From contig NZ_CP033069.1 of assembly GCF_003669015.1 (NCBI RefSeq), forward strand, positions 3,544,501-3,608,500: a DNA stretch of 64,000 bases. Reading direction: 5' to 3'. The notes under the pieces are model-generated. The model was not told where the DNA came from. It did not search any database and saw only the letters and a program-made list of their open reading frames with translations. This document shows, piece by piece, positions 27,252 through 37,029 of the stretch. Both the position numbers and the translations under genes were made by a program. Positions within the stretch are counted from its first letter, which is position 1. Every line of letters begins with the position of its first letter. The DNA is from Acidovorax sp. 1608163. Its GTDB lineage: Bacteria > Pseudomonadota > Gammaproteobacteria > Burkholderiales > Burkholderiaceae_C.

Positions 27252-27611
27252 ATGCGCGCACTCCACCTCTTCCTTTTGCTGGGCCTGGCGTCCAGCCCCC
27301 TGCTGGCCCAAAATACGAACCAAAATGCCCCTCAGGGCACAACGGAAAAGCGCGAGCAGCTATCAAATCCAGAGCAACTTGAAGGCCGCACCAACCAGCG
27401 CACCGAGCGCATTCGGGTGGAAGACGGCGGCAGCCGCGTGGACGAGGTGCGTGTGGGTGGCCAGACGCAAAGCATCAACGTGCAGCCCAAGGGCAGCGAG
27501 ATGCCCGCCTATGAAGTGAAATCGCCCGACGGCGCCCGCAGCCGCGCTGGCAGCAACAGCGGTGCGGAGACCAACACCGCCCCGCGTGTGTGGAACGTGA
27601 TGAAGTTCTGA
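27252..27611 (+). CDS. DUF2782-like small exported protein
   Basis: A 119-aa protein with a signal peptide (MRALHLFLLLGLASSPLLAQ). The middle, ERIRVEDGGSRVDEVRVGG followed by INVQPKGSEMPAYEV, resembles the short DUF2782 proteins that sit beside polA and thrB in pseudomonads, and the position between polA and thrB agrees. The family function is unknown. A repeat-derived stretch seems to encode part of residues 24-42, and the C-terminal tail is Gly/Ser/Ala-rich. Confidence 0.75.
   Translation: MRALHLFLLLGLASSPLLAQNTNQNAPQGTTEKREQLSNPEQLEGRTNQRTERIRVEDGGSRVDEVRVGGQTQSINVQPKGSEMPAYEVKSPDGARSRAGSNSGAETNTAPRVWNVMKF
27322..27378 (+). repeat. Dispersed palindromic repeat, copy F (inside CDS, degenerate)
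   Basis: AAAATGCCCCTC, a diverged left arm, then AAGCGCGAGCAGCTATCAAA and AGAGCAA. It matches the flanks and right arm of the other copies but sits within the small exported protein gene, just after its signal peptide. Confidence 0.5.
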
Positions 27612-27746
27612 ACCCCTGCGCGGGCCTGCCTTGAGGGCCCGCCGCACTGCACGCCCTGCCCCCGCACCCGCATGGGGGCCATGGCCCCGGCACGGGCTGG
27701 GCCCGTGACTCCCCGCCCCTTACTTTCTCCCCTGCTGAGCTGAACG

Positions 27747-28697
27747 ATGGCTGTTTTTACCGAAGTCTCCAAAAAAGATGCACGCGAAGTGCTGCGCCGA
27801 TTGCAAATTGGCGAACTGGTGGAACTGCGCGGCATTGAGGGCGGCATTGAAAACACCAACTATTTTTTGACCAGCTCGCAAGGCGAGTTCGTCCTGACGC
27901 TGTTTGAGCGCCTGACGGCAGAGCAGTTGCCGTTTTACCTGCACCTGATGAAGCACCTGGCGCACGGCGGCATCCCCGTGCCCGAGCCGCGTGGCGACAA
28001 GTACGGCGAAATCCTGCACACCGTGGCGGGCAAACCTGCGGCGGTGGTGAGCAAGCTGCGCGGCAAGAGCCAGCTGGCCCCCGAGCCCGTGCACTGCGCC
28101 GCCGTGGGCGCCATGCTGGCGCGCATGCACCTGGTGGGGCGCGATTTTGACCGCCACCAGCCCAACCTGCGCGGCCTGCCCTGGTGGAACGAAACCGTGC
28201 CCGTGGTGCTGCCGCACCTGGACACTGCCCAGGCCGCGCTGCTGCAGTCAGAGCTGGCCTACCAGAACCATGTGGCAGCGTCGTCCACCTACGCCGCCCT
28301 GCCCCGTGGCCCGGTGCATGCCGACCTGTTCCGCGACAACGTGATGTTTGCCGAGGACACCCTGACGGGCTTCTTCGACTTTTACTTTGCGGGCGTGGAC
28401 ACCTGGCTGTTTGACCTGGCGGTGTGCCTGAACGACTGGTGCATTGACCTGCCCACCGGCACACACCACACCGAGCGCGCCACGGCCATGCTCACCGCCT
28501 ACCAGTCCGTGCGCCCCCTGACAGCGGCAGAGCGCGAGCTGCTGCCCGCCATGCTGCGCGCCGGGGCGCTGCGCTTTTGGATCTCGCGCCTGTGGGACTT
28601 TTACCTGCCCCGCGAGGCGTCCATGCTCAAACCGCACGACCCGACCCACTTTGAGCGGGTGCTGCAGGGGCGCATTGCGCACCCGGTGCAAGCCTGA
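27747..28697 (+). CDS. thrB: Homoserine kinase, ThrB (aminoglycoside-phosphotransferase fold)
   Basis: A 316-aa protein starting [19 protein letters not shown]. The [13 protein letters not shown] nucleotide loop opens the kinase-like fold. The catalytic loop [11 protein letters not shown] near residue 191 and [18 protein letters not shown] near residue 207 are the ThrB-II/APH motifs. It phosphorylates L-homoserine in threonine synthesis. It follows the DUF2782-like gene, as in pseudomonads. Confidence 0.93.
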   Translation: MAVFTEVSKKDAREVLRRLQIGELVELRGIEGGIENTNYFLTSSQGEFVLTLFERLTAEQLPFYLHLMKHLAHGGIPVPEPRGDKYGEILHTVAGKPAAVVSKLRGKSQLAPEPVHCAAVGAMLARMHLVGRDFDRHQPNLRGLPWWNETVPVVLPHLDTAQAALLQSELAYQNHVAASSTYAALPRGPVHADLFRDNVMFAEDTLTGFFDFYFAGVDTWLFDLAVCLNDWCIDLPTGTHHTERATAMLTAYQSVRPLTAAERELLPAMLRAGALRFWISRLWDFYLPREASMLKPHDPTHFERVLQGRIAHPVQA

Positions 28698-28955
28698 CGT
28701 CCCATCGATCCATCCATCGCGCCTCTGCAACGCCAAAGCGCCAAAGCGTTGCCTGGTGCCGTCTGCACCGGCGCACACGGTGGGTTTGCGGGGCCAGCAG
28801 CGCCCCTCAACCTCGGGCCCCGCACCAGCACAACCCCAGGCGATAGCCCTTTGCCCAGACCGGCTGCAGCGCGCTGGGGTAAATTCACTCTCTGGCGCGC
28901 GATGAGCTAGCAGGCACACACACCGCCCGCCACGGACCACACCACCACCCACTCC

Positions 28956-29789
28956 ATGAAACTCCACATCGTTCCCGCCAAGACTGGCTTCACCTGGGTC
29001 AAACTGGGCGTGCAAGCGTTCCGGCGCCAGCCCATGGCCCTGGCGGCGCTGTTCTTTATTTCGTTTGTTGCGATGCAACTGCTGGCCAGCGTGCCCGTGC
29101 TGGGCAGCATTGCCTCGCTGGTGCTGCTGCCCTCCGTCACCCTGGCCATGATGGTGGCCACGGGCGAGTCCATCCAGGGCCACCGCCCCACACCGGCGCT
29201 GCTGCTGGTCACCTTCCGCAAAGGCCGCCAGCACCTGCGCCACATGCTGCTGCTGGGCGTGCTGTATGCGCTGGGCTTTCTGGGCATCATGGGCCTGTCG
29301 GCGCTGGTTGATGGCGGGCGCTTTGTGCAGGTGTACATGGACGGCACGCCAGTCACCGCGCAAATGACGTCAGACCCGAGCTTTCAGAAAGCCATGTGGC
29401 TGGCCACCTTGCTGTCACTCCCCCTGTCGCTGCTGTTCTGGCATGCGCCGGGCCTGGTGCACTGGCACGGTGTCCCGCCCGTCAAGGCCTTGTTCTTCAG
29501 CATGATGGCCTGCGTGCGCAACGCCGGGGCCTGCCTGGTGTTCCTCTTCACCTGGCTGGGCATTGGGGTGCTGGGGGCGCTGGTGATCAGCATCATCTCG
29601 CTGCTGCTGGGGCTGGGTGGCGAGGGCATTGGCAGCCTGCTGATGGCCGCCGCCATGATGATGGCCACCATGATCCTGACCTGCGCGGTGTTTATCTTCA
29701 GGGACTGCTTTGAGCCGCCCGAGAGCCTGCTGCACGAGGCACCCCATGACACACCACCCTCCGACGCCCCAACTACTGGGCCGAACTGA
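28956..29789 (+). CDS. BPSS1780-family membrane protein
   Basis: A 277-aa integral membrane protein with about six hydrophobic segments. Its opening KTGFTWVKLGVQAFRRQPMA is the recognisable BPSS1780-family N-terminus. It ends in an acidic, Pro-rich cytoplasmic tail. The function is not established. Its last 44 bases overlap the start of the FecR-domain gene in another frame. Confidence 0.85.
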   Translation: MKLHIVPAKTGFTWVKLGVQAFRRQPMALAALFFISFVAMQLLASVPVLGSIASLVLLPSVTLAMMVATGESIQGHRPTPALLLVTFRKGRQHLRHMLLLGVLYALGFLGIMGLSALVDGGRFVQVYMDGTPVTAQMTSDPSFQKAMWLATLLSLPLSLLFWHAPGLVHWHGVPPVKALFFSMMACVRNAGACLVFLFTWLGIGVLGALVISIISLLLGLGGEGIGSLLMAAAMMMATMILTCAVFIFRDCFEPPESLLHEAPHDTPPSDAPTTGPN

Positions 29790-30558
29790 AGACGAGCTGC
29801 GCTGGCACCGGCGTCGCGGCCTGCTGCAAGCCGCCGCCGCATGGGCCGCCACCGGTGGCTGGATGGCAGCGCAAGCCCAGTCCCGCAGCAACATCGTTGA
29901 GCTGCGCGGGGACGTGCTGCGCAATGGCCAGGCGCTGACGGCACACGACAGCATTGCCACGGGCGACCGCATTGAGACCGGCCCAGGCTCCACTGCCGTA
30001 TTTGCCGTGGGCAGCAGCGCCTTCATGCTGCGGCAGAACACGCGTGTCGCGCTCGAGGGCGACGGCAAGGGCGAGGAGTCCACCACCGTCAAGGTGCTGC
30101 GTTTGCTGACCGGCGCAGTGGCCAGCGTGTGGGGCAAGGGCACAGACCGGCAAGTGGCCCTGCCCACCCTCACCGCAGGCATCCGGGGCACAGGGGTGTA
30201 TGCCGAGGTGTTCCCCGAGCAGGCCCTGCGGGGCTATTTCTGCAATTGCTATGGCACGGTGGACCTGGCCGCTGGCAGCGAAAGCCTGGTCAGCCAGTCG
30301 GTGTACCACCAATCCTTCTGGGCCGAGACCGCGCCGCGCAATGGTCGGCTGCTCACGCCTGCGGGCGCCATCAACCACACCGACGAAGAGCTGGAGTTTC
30401 TGGCCAGCCTGATCGGCCAGCGCACGGCGTGGCAGATTGCCGGGCGCAAAGGCACCAAGGATGGCAGCGGGCAGATGAACTACCCGGCGCCAGCCAGTGC
30501 GGCGCCCAAGCCTGCGCGCACCGTGCAGCCGTCTTACGGCGAAAACAGCCCCTACTGA
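29746..30558 (+). CDS. FecR-domain protein
   Basis: A 270-aa protein with an N-terminal basic stretch (WHRRRGLLQAAAAWAATGG) leading to AQAQS, perhaps a Tat-type signal. The FecR domain begins with DVLRNGQALTAHDSIATGDR and includes GSSAFMLRQNTRV and the GIRGTGVY turn. Unlike true FecR, no sigma factor gene or TonB receptor is nearby, so a sensing or matrix role outside iron-citrate signalling is likely. A CNCYG pair could bind metal or form a disulfide. ATG 29746 overlaps the previous gene by 44 bases. Confidence 0.82.
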   Translation: MTHHPPTPQLLGRTEDELRWHRRRGLLQAAAAWAATGGWMAAQAQSRSNIVELRGDVLRNGQALTAHDSIATGDRIETGPGSTAVFAVGSSAFMLRQNTRVALEGDGKGEESTTVKVLRLLTGAVASVWGKGTDRQVALPTLTAGIRGTGVYAEVFPEQALRGYFCNCYGTVDLAAGSESLVSQSVYHQSFWAETAPRNGRLLTPAGAINHTDEELEFLASLIGQRTAWQIAGRKGTKDGSGQMNYPAPASAAPKPARTVQPSYGENSPY

Positions 30559-30687
30559 GCGGCCCAGAGCCCCGCAACAAGCCGCCCAGGCCACTGACTT
30601 TGGTGTTTGGTAGGTCTCTCACCCCCCACCTCAAGAAATTTGCCGGGTACCGCGTGCGCACACGGGCCGCCACAGGTAGTGGATGCC

Positions 30688-30731
30688 CGTCACGCAATCG
30701 TCACAAAAGCATCAACGAAGTGTCACAGGAT
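30688..30731 (+). promoter_or_regulatory. Pho box (PhoB-type), four half-sites
   Basis: CGTCAC (30688), CGTCAC (30699), CATCAA (30710) and TGTCAC (30721) repeat with an exact 11-base period, the spacing of PhoB half-sites. An AT-rich TATTTCTAGCAT follows as a possible -10 region. It lies about 113 bases upstream of the phoX start. Confidence 0.72.
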
Positions 30732-30843
30732 ATTTCTAGCATCGCTGGCTGGTGATCACGACCACCGACCGCAGTGCCTGGCCCACTGGGTCGAACGTGG
30801 TGTGGTCTGCAGTAACGCAATACCCCACTGGAAATACCAAGAC

Positions 30844-32793
30844 ATGTCCCAATCCTCGCTGACCACCCGCCGCAAAGCACTGCAATTTCTGGCGGGGGTT
30901 CCCATGCTCCCCCTGGGCGCAACGGCTGCCACCTCCTTTTTGACAGCCTGCGGCGGTGGTAGCGACAGCACCAGTGCCAGCTTTGTTTCCGCCAGCTTTA
31001 CCTCAATGGCCGCACCCACGCTGGCCAACCCAGCCGCCATGGCAACCACCACAGTGGGCTCGGCACTGAACGTGACCCTGAGCGACAACTCCGTGCGCTC
31101 TTTCCAACTGGCCTACCAGCCCTTCTTCGTCACGGGCGACATGGTGTCTGATGGCAAGGGCGGCAAGCTGCTGGCTGGCGGCTACTACGACATCAACAAC
31201 AAGGCCATCACGGACACCTCCGTGGCAGGGTCTGAGCGCCAGTTCTTCTCTGACTCGCCCGATGGCACCTCGCTGCTGACCGTGGCCAATGCCAAGGTGG
31301 ACGGCGTCAAGGGCAAGCCTGTGTTTGCCGTGGTGCAGTTTGAATACACCACCTGGGCGCAAGACGGCAAGACCGACATGTACGGCAAGCTGCCATCGCC
31401 CATCGCCGTGCTGACGCTGGACCAAGACCAGGACACAGGCAAGCTCAGCCTGGTGAAGTACCACAACGTGGACACCTCCAAGGTGCACGGCCTGTGGATC
31501 ACCTGCGGCGCCAGCCTCTCGCCATGGGGCACGCACCTGTCCAGCGAAGAGTACGAACCCGATGCCTTCAGCATCGCCAGCAACACCATGTTCAAGGCCT
31601 ACAGCAAGAACCTGTATGGCAACGAAGCCACGGCCAACCCCTACCACTACGGCCACATGCCCGAAGTGACCGTCAACGCCGATGGCACGGCCAGCATCAA
31701 GAAGCACTTCTGCATGGGCCGCATTTCGCACGAGCTGGTGCAGGTCATGCCCGACCAGCGCACGGCATTGATGGGCGATGACGCCACCAACAGCGCCTAC
31801 TTTGTGTTTGTGGCCGACAAGGAAAAAGACCTGTCCTCGGGCTCGCTGTATGTGGCCAAGGTGGGCTCTGGCTTCTCCATCGACCCCGCAGCCAACAGCG
31901 CCGCTGCGCTCACCTGGATCAAGCTGGGCTCTGCCACCAGCACCGAGATCGAGAACCTGGCCAACACGCTCAAGCCCACGGACATCATGACCGTGGTGAG
32001 CGCTGACCCGAAGGACGCCACGTTCACCAAGATCGTGGCTAACGGCAAGACCGAGTGGATCAAGATCAACCCCGGCATGGAGAAGGCCGCAGCCTTCCTC
32101 GAAACCCACCGCTACGCCGCCTTCAAGGGCGCCAGCCTGGGCTTCACCAAAATGGAAGGCACCACCGTCAACGCCAAGGACAAGATTGCCTACTCTGCAC
32201 TGCAGAACGTGCAAAGCTCCATGGTGGCAGGCAACGCAGCCAACGTGCCCGGCAACGGCATCTCGGTGCCCAAGCAGCTGTCGGCCGGTGCCGTCATGGC
32301 ACTGAACCTGCGCGGCAGCCAAAAGGACACCGACGGCGGCGCCATCAACAGCGAATGGATGCCCGTGGACACCAAGGCTCTGCTTGCAGGCGAAGACATC
32401 ACCGCTGACGCGCTGGGTAACACCGGCAACCCCAACAAGATCTGCAACCCCGACAACCTGAAGTTCTCGGAAAAGCTGCGCACGCTGTTCATCGGCGAAG
32501 ACAGCAGCCAGCACGTCAACAACTTCTTGTGGGCCTACAACGTGGACACCAAGCAGCTGTCGCGCCTGATGTCGATCCCGGCAGGTGGCGAATCCACCGG
32601 CCTGCACGCTGTGGACGAGATCAACGGCTGGACCTACATCATGAGCAACTTCCAGCATGCTGGCGACTGGGGCAGCATTCACAGCGTCGTCAAAGACACG
32701 CTGGACCCGATGATCCGCGCCAACTACAAAAACAAGTCGGGCGCTGCTGTGGGCTACCTCACCGGGACACCCAGCCAGATGAAACTGGGCTAA
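30844..32793 (+). CDS. phoX: PhoX-family phosphatase (DUF839)
   Basis: A 649-aa exported enzyme. The N-terminus has a twin-arginine signal (TTRRKALQFLAG) and an LTAC lipobox, so it may be a Tat lipoprotein. Beta-propeller family marks include GLWITCGASLSPWGTHLSSE near residue 218, where Glu and nearby acids would bind Ca/Fe. PhoX enzymes are Ca/Fe-dependent alkaline phosphatases that release phosphate from organic esters. A four-unit Pho box upstream agrees with induction by phosphate shortage, and a strong terminator follows. Confidence 0.92.
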   Translation: MSQSSLTTRRKALQFLAGVPMLPLGATAATSFLTACGGGSDSTSASFVSASFTSMAAPTLANPAAMATTTVGSALNVTLSDNSVRSFQLAYQPFFVTGDMVSDGKGGKLLAGGYYDINNKAITDTSVAGSERQFFSDSPDGTSLLTVANAKVDGVKGKPVFAVVQFEYTTWAQDGKTDMYGKLPSPIAVLTLDQDQDTGKLSLVKYHNVDTSKVHGLWITCGASLSPWGTHLSSEEYEPDAFSIASNTMFKAYSKNLYGNEATANPYHYGHMPEVTVNADGTASIKKHFCMGRISHELVQVMPDQRTALMGDDATNSAYFVFVADKEKDLSSGSLYVAKVGSGFSIDPAANSAAALTWIKLGSATSTEIENLANTLKPTDIMTVVSADPKDATFTKIVANGKTEWIKINPGMEKAAAFLETHRYAAFKGASLGFTKMEGTTVNAKDKIAYSALQNVQSSMVAGNAANVPGNGISVPKQLSAGAVMALNLRGSQKDTDGGAINSEWMPVDTKALLAGEDITADALGNTGNPNKICNPDNLKFSEKLRTLFIGEDSSQHVNNFLWAYNVDTKQLSRLMSIPAGGESTGLHAVDEINGWTYIMSNFQHAGDWGSIHSVVKDTLDPMIRANYKNKSGAAVGYLTGTPSQMKLG

Positions 32794-32827
32794 GCACAAG
32801 CCTTGCCCCCAGCAAAAGGGGCACAAC

Positions 32828-32865
32828 AAAAGCCAGCCGGGCCATACAGCCCGGCTGGCTTTTTT
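32828..32865 (+). terminator. Rho-independent terminator after phoX
   Basis: AAAGCCAGCCGGGC / GCCCGGCTGGCTTT is a 14-bp stem with a CATACA loop and a continuous T-run. Confidence 0.92.
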
Positions 32866-32978
32866 GCTGGCGTGGGCAACACCGGAGCAACCAACCACCC
32901 GACCAGCACCCGCACGGCAAAGCCTGCCGCGCAGTGCCTCCACAGGGTCAAGTATTCCCTGGCGTCAGGTACTGCATT

Positions 32979-33000
32979 AAATGCAAATCACTCTTATTAA
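32979..33000 (+). promoter_or_regulatory. Fur-box-like site before the imelysin operon
   Basis: AATGCAAATCACTCTTATT agrees at most positions with betaproteobacterial Fur boxes of the form AATGATAATCATTCTCATT. It lies in the leader of an operon of a type known to respond to iron. Confidence 0.6.
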
Positions 33001-33149
33001 CTTACAATTCACTGCGGCACGCCCCAGCGATCAGCTTGCGTGCCCAGCCCCCCTAGCGTTGGCACCTCTGCCGCACGCACCTTCTTCCTATCCCTGGCCA
33101 TGCACTGCTGCGGCAGCGCACAGGCCAAGCCATCTCTAAGGAGCCCATC

Positions 33150-34373
<1,224 letters not shown>

Positions 34374-34375
34374 GC

Positions 34376-35857
34376 ATGCAGCGTCCGCAAGCCATTCGCC
34401 GCCGGCGCGCCGCGCGCCTGGCAGCAGCCAGCACCGGTTTCGCCGCCCTAGCCTGCCTGAGCGTGGGCCTTTTGACGGCCGCGCCCCAACCCGACCCCTT
34501 GGGTGAAAAAACGGGCGGAGAGACCACGGTGTTTGCCACGGGGCGCAATGCGTTCTCGTTCCCCGCCGCCAACCTCAGCGATGAGGAGCGCACGCGCTTT
34601 GTCATTGGCAACTCGTTCTTTCGGCGCAACTGGGTGGAAGCCCCCGCCTCCACCAAGGCCCGCGATGGCCTGGGGCCACACTTCATTGCGCGATCGTGCG
34701 GCGGCTGCCATGTGCAGGACGGCCGGGGCGAGCCGCCAGCCATCTTCAACCGCCTGGGCGAGACCAAAGACCCGACGGTGGCGCTGCTGATTCGCCTGTC
34801 CATCCCTGGCGCCGATGCGCATGGCGGGCCCAAGCACGAGCCCACCTATGGCGACCAGTTCAACAACGCAGCCATCCAGGGCGTGAAGCCCGAGGGCCGC
34901 GTGACGCTGCGCTACGACACCGTCAAAGGCAAGTTTGCCGATGGCACGCCCTACGCGCTGCAAAAGCCCGCGTACGGCTTTGCCGACCTGGGCTACGGCC
35001 CTATGCACCCCGACGTGATGCTGAGCCCCCGCATTGCGCCGCAGATCATCGGCGTGGGCCTGCTCGAAGCCATTGCCGAGGCCGACATCCTGGCCAATGC
35101 GGCGGACCAAGCCGCTGCGGCAGGCCCCATCAAGGGCACGACCAACCAGGTGTGGGATGCGCCCTCGGGCCGCATGATGCTGGGCCGCTTTGGCTGGAAG
35201 GCCAACGTGGCCACCATTGCGCACCAGACGGGCGGTGCGTTTGTGGGCGACATGGGCATCACCTCGCGCCACTTTGCCGCCGAGGCCTGCACCCCTGCGC
35301 AAAAAGACTGCCTGGCTGCGCCCAGCGGCCAAAGCGCGGCAGTGCAAGGACAGCCGGGCGTGGAGATTGACGACAAGACCCTGGCCGACGTGATCTTCTA
35401 CCAGGCCACGCTGGCGCCGCCTGCGCGCCGCAGCATCAACGATGCCCAGGTGCTGCGCGGCCAGGCCTTGTTTGCGCAGGCCCAGTGCGCCACCTGCCAC
35501 CGACCAAGCTACGTCACGCAAACCGGCCCCTTTCCGCACCTGACGAGCAAGGCACTGAGCGGCCAGCGCATCTGGCCCTACACCGACTTGCTGCTGCACG
35601 ACATGGGCGAGCGCCTGGCCGATGGCCGCCCTGACTTTGGCGCCAATGGCCGCCAGTGGAAAACCCCGCCGCTGTGGGGCACCGGCCTCATCAAGGACGT
35701 GAACGGCCACACCCGCCTGCTGCACGATGGTCGCGCCCGGGGTGTGCTGGAGGCCGTGCTGTGGCACGGTGGTGAGGCCGAGGCAGCCAAAGACCAGGTG
35801 CTCAAGATGAAGAAGGCTGACCGCGAAGCGCTCGTGAAATTTGTGGAATCGCTATGA
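34376..35857 (+). CDS. Di-heme oxidoreductase-like protein (DUF1111)
   Basis: A 493-aa exported c-type cytochrome related to MauG/cytochrome c peroxidases. Two heme-binding motifs, CGGCH near residue 107 and CATCH near residue 372, are visible. An N-terminal basic stretch and hydrophobic segment serve as signal. Partners of imelysin in iron-regulated operons carry this protein and may change iron oxidation state at the periplasm (inference from family context). ATG 34376 lies two bases after the imelysin stop; a TTG at 34370 is the alternative. Confidence 0.9.
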   Translation: MQRPQAIRRRRAARLAAASTGFAALACLSVGLLTAAPQPDPLGEKTGGETTVFATGRNAFSFPAANLSDEERTRFVIGNSFFRRNWVEAPASTKARDGLGPHFIARSCGGCHVQDGRGEPPAIFNRLGETKDPTVALLIRLSIPGADAHGGPKHEPTYGDQFNNAAIQGVKPEGRVTLRYDTVKGKFADGTPYALQKPAYGFADLGYGPMHPDVMLSPRIAPQIIGVGLLEAIAEADILANAADQAAAAGPIKGTTNQVWDAPSGRMMLGRFGWKANVATIAHQTGGAFVGDMGITSRHFAAEACTPAQKDCLAAPSGQSAAVQGQPGVEIDDKTLADVIFYQATLAPPARRSINDAQVLRGQALFAQAQCATCHRPSYVTQTGPFPHLTSKALSGQRIWPYTDLLLHDMGERLADGRPDFGANGRQWKTPPLWGTGLIKDVNGHTRLLHDGRARGVLEAVLWHGGEAEAAKDQVLKMKKADREALVKFVESL

Positions 35858-37029
35858 CCCATGCACCCCAAAGCCGCACAAGCACACCTGCAAGCACGCG
35901 CAAACCGTTGAGCCAGGCATGGACACTGTGCGCGCTGCTGCTGACCGTCGCGCCAGCCCTGCACTTGGCTGCCCATGCACAGGTCAAAAACACGCCCCCC
36001 CACGCAGCGCCCACCTGGCAACGCGAGGCCGTGCCGTTTTATGACACGGTGCACGCACTGCAAGGCATTTACGGCCACTGGGGCCTGCCTCGGGCGCAGG
36101 CGTTTGACCGCAGCGCGCAGGCACTGACCAACGCGATGGCGGCAATGTGCAGTGGCAACGCGGACACCAACGTATCCAAGGCCGCACTGGAATCAGCCCG
36201 CAACGCATGGCTGAGCACCACCCGCGCTTGGGAAGAACTCTCGGCCATCGCCATCGGCCCGGTGATTGCGCGCCGCACGCAGCGCGCCATCGACTTCGCC
36301 CCCACACGCCCCGCACTGGTTGAAAAAGCCATCCAGGCACAACCCCAGGGCGCCAAGGCTTTTGAACGCATCGGCACCCCTGCCAAGGGCCTGCCAGCGC
36401 TGGAATGGCTGCTGTGGACGCGCCCCGCACAGCCCGGCACGCCCGCCTGCAGCTACGCGCACGAAGTGGCCTTGGACGTGGCCCGCGAGGCCACCGCTGT
36501 GGCCGCCGACTTTGCCCGCACGGCGTCCAGTGACTGGGGTGCCGAGGAACAGCAAGAGCAGTCCACCCAGGCCATGAGCGAATTCGTGAACCAGTGGGTG
36601 GGCGGCATTGAGCGCCTGCGCTGGGCCCACATGGAAAAGCCCCTGCGCGCAGCCCAGGGCAGCAAGCCGCCCGAGTACCCACGCAGCGCCAGCCAGGACA
36701 CGCTGGCCGCCTGGGCCGCCACCTGGAAGGGGCTGAGCACCGTGACGCAGCAACCCGCCCAAGCGCCCACGCCCGCCCCCGGCGAAGCGCTGGTGCCGCT
36801 GGAGACCTATCTGCGTGGCAAGGGCATGAACCCGCTGGCCGACAAGCTCCACCAGGCGGCGCAGAAGGTGGATGCCTCGATGGCGCAGGTGCAAAAGGCC
36901 GGGGTCAAAGGCAAGCCCGCCATCCAGCAGGCGGCGCGCGATCTGGCGGCGCTCAAGTTCCTGGCCGAGTCGGAAGTGGCGCCTGCGCTGCAGGTGAGCA
37001 TTGGTTTTTCTGATGCCGATGGGGATTGA
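35854..37029 (+). CDS. Second imelysin family protein
   Basis: A 391-aa exported protein with a signal peptide ending near AHAQ. The imelysin mark is present as KGLPALEWLLWT near residue 180, the diverged GxxxxE form found in the second imelysin of such operons. A single Cys pair (AMCSG and TPACSY) may form a disulfide. It overlaps the di-heme gene by four bases, so translation is coupled. Confidence 0.88.
   Translation: MTHAPQSRTSTPASTRKPLSQAWTLCALLLTVAPALHLAAHAQVKNTPPHAAPTWQREAVPFYDTVHALQGIYGHWGLPRAQAFDRSAQALTNAMAAMCSGNADTNVSKAALESARNAWLSTTRAWEELSAIAIGPVIARRTQRAIDFAPTRPALVEKAIQAQPQGAKAFERIGTPAKGLPALEWLLWTRPAQPGTPACSYAHEVALDVAREATAVAADFARTASSDWGAEEQQEQSTQAMSEFVNQWVGGIERLRWAHMEKPLRAAQGSKPPEYPRSASQDTLAAWAATWKGLSTVTQQPAQAPTPAPGEALVPLETYLRGKGMNPLADKLHQAAQKVDASMAQVQKAGVKGKPAIQQAARDLAALKFLAESEVAPALQVSIGFSDADGD

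Larger units (their letters stand above)
32794..33149. other. Regulatory intergenic stretch, phoX to imelysin gene
   Basis: The gap holds a phoX terminator (32828-32865) and a Fur-box-like site (32979-33000), then about 150 bases of leader before the imelysin start at 33150, which has AAGGAG a few bases upstream. I see no gene in it. Confidence 0.6.

Noticed and set aside
24927..27611. Open frame of nearly 900 codons antisense to polA running into the DUF2782-like gene
   Set aside because: It mirrors polA codon bias in GC-rich DNA and has no domain motif. Only its last 119 codons, with a signal peptide, are accepted as a gene.
29746..29789. Overlap of the membrane protein and FecR genes as a sign of frameshift
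   Set aside because: Both proteins have complete, unrelated ends and beginnings; the overlap is a normal gene junction.
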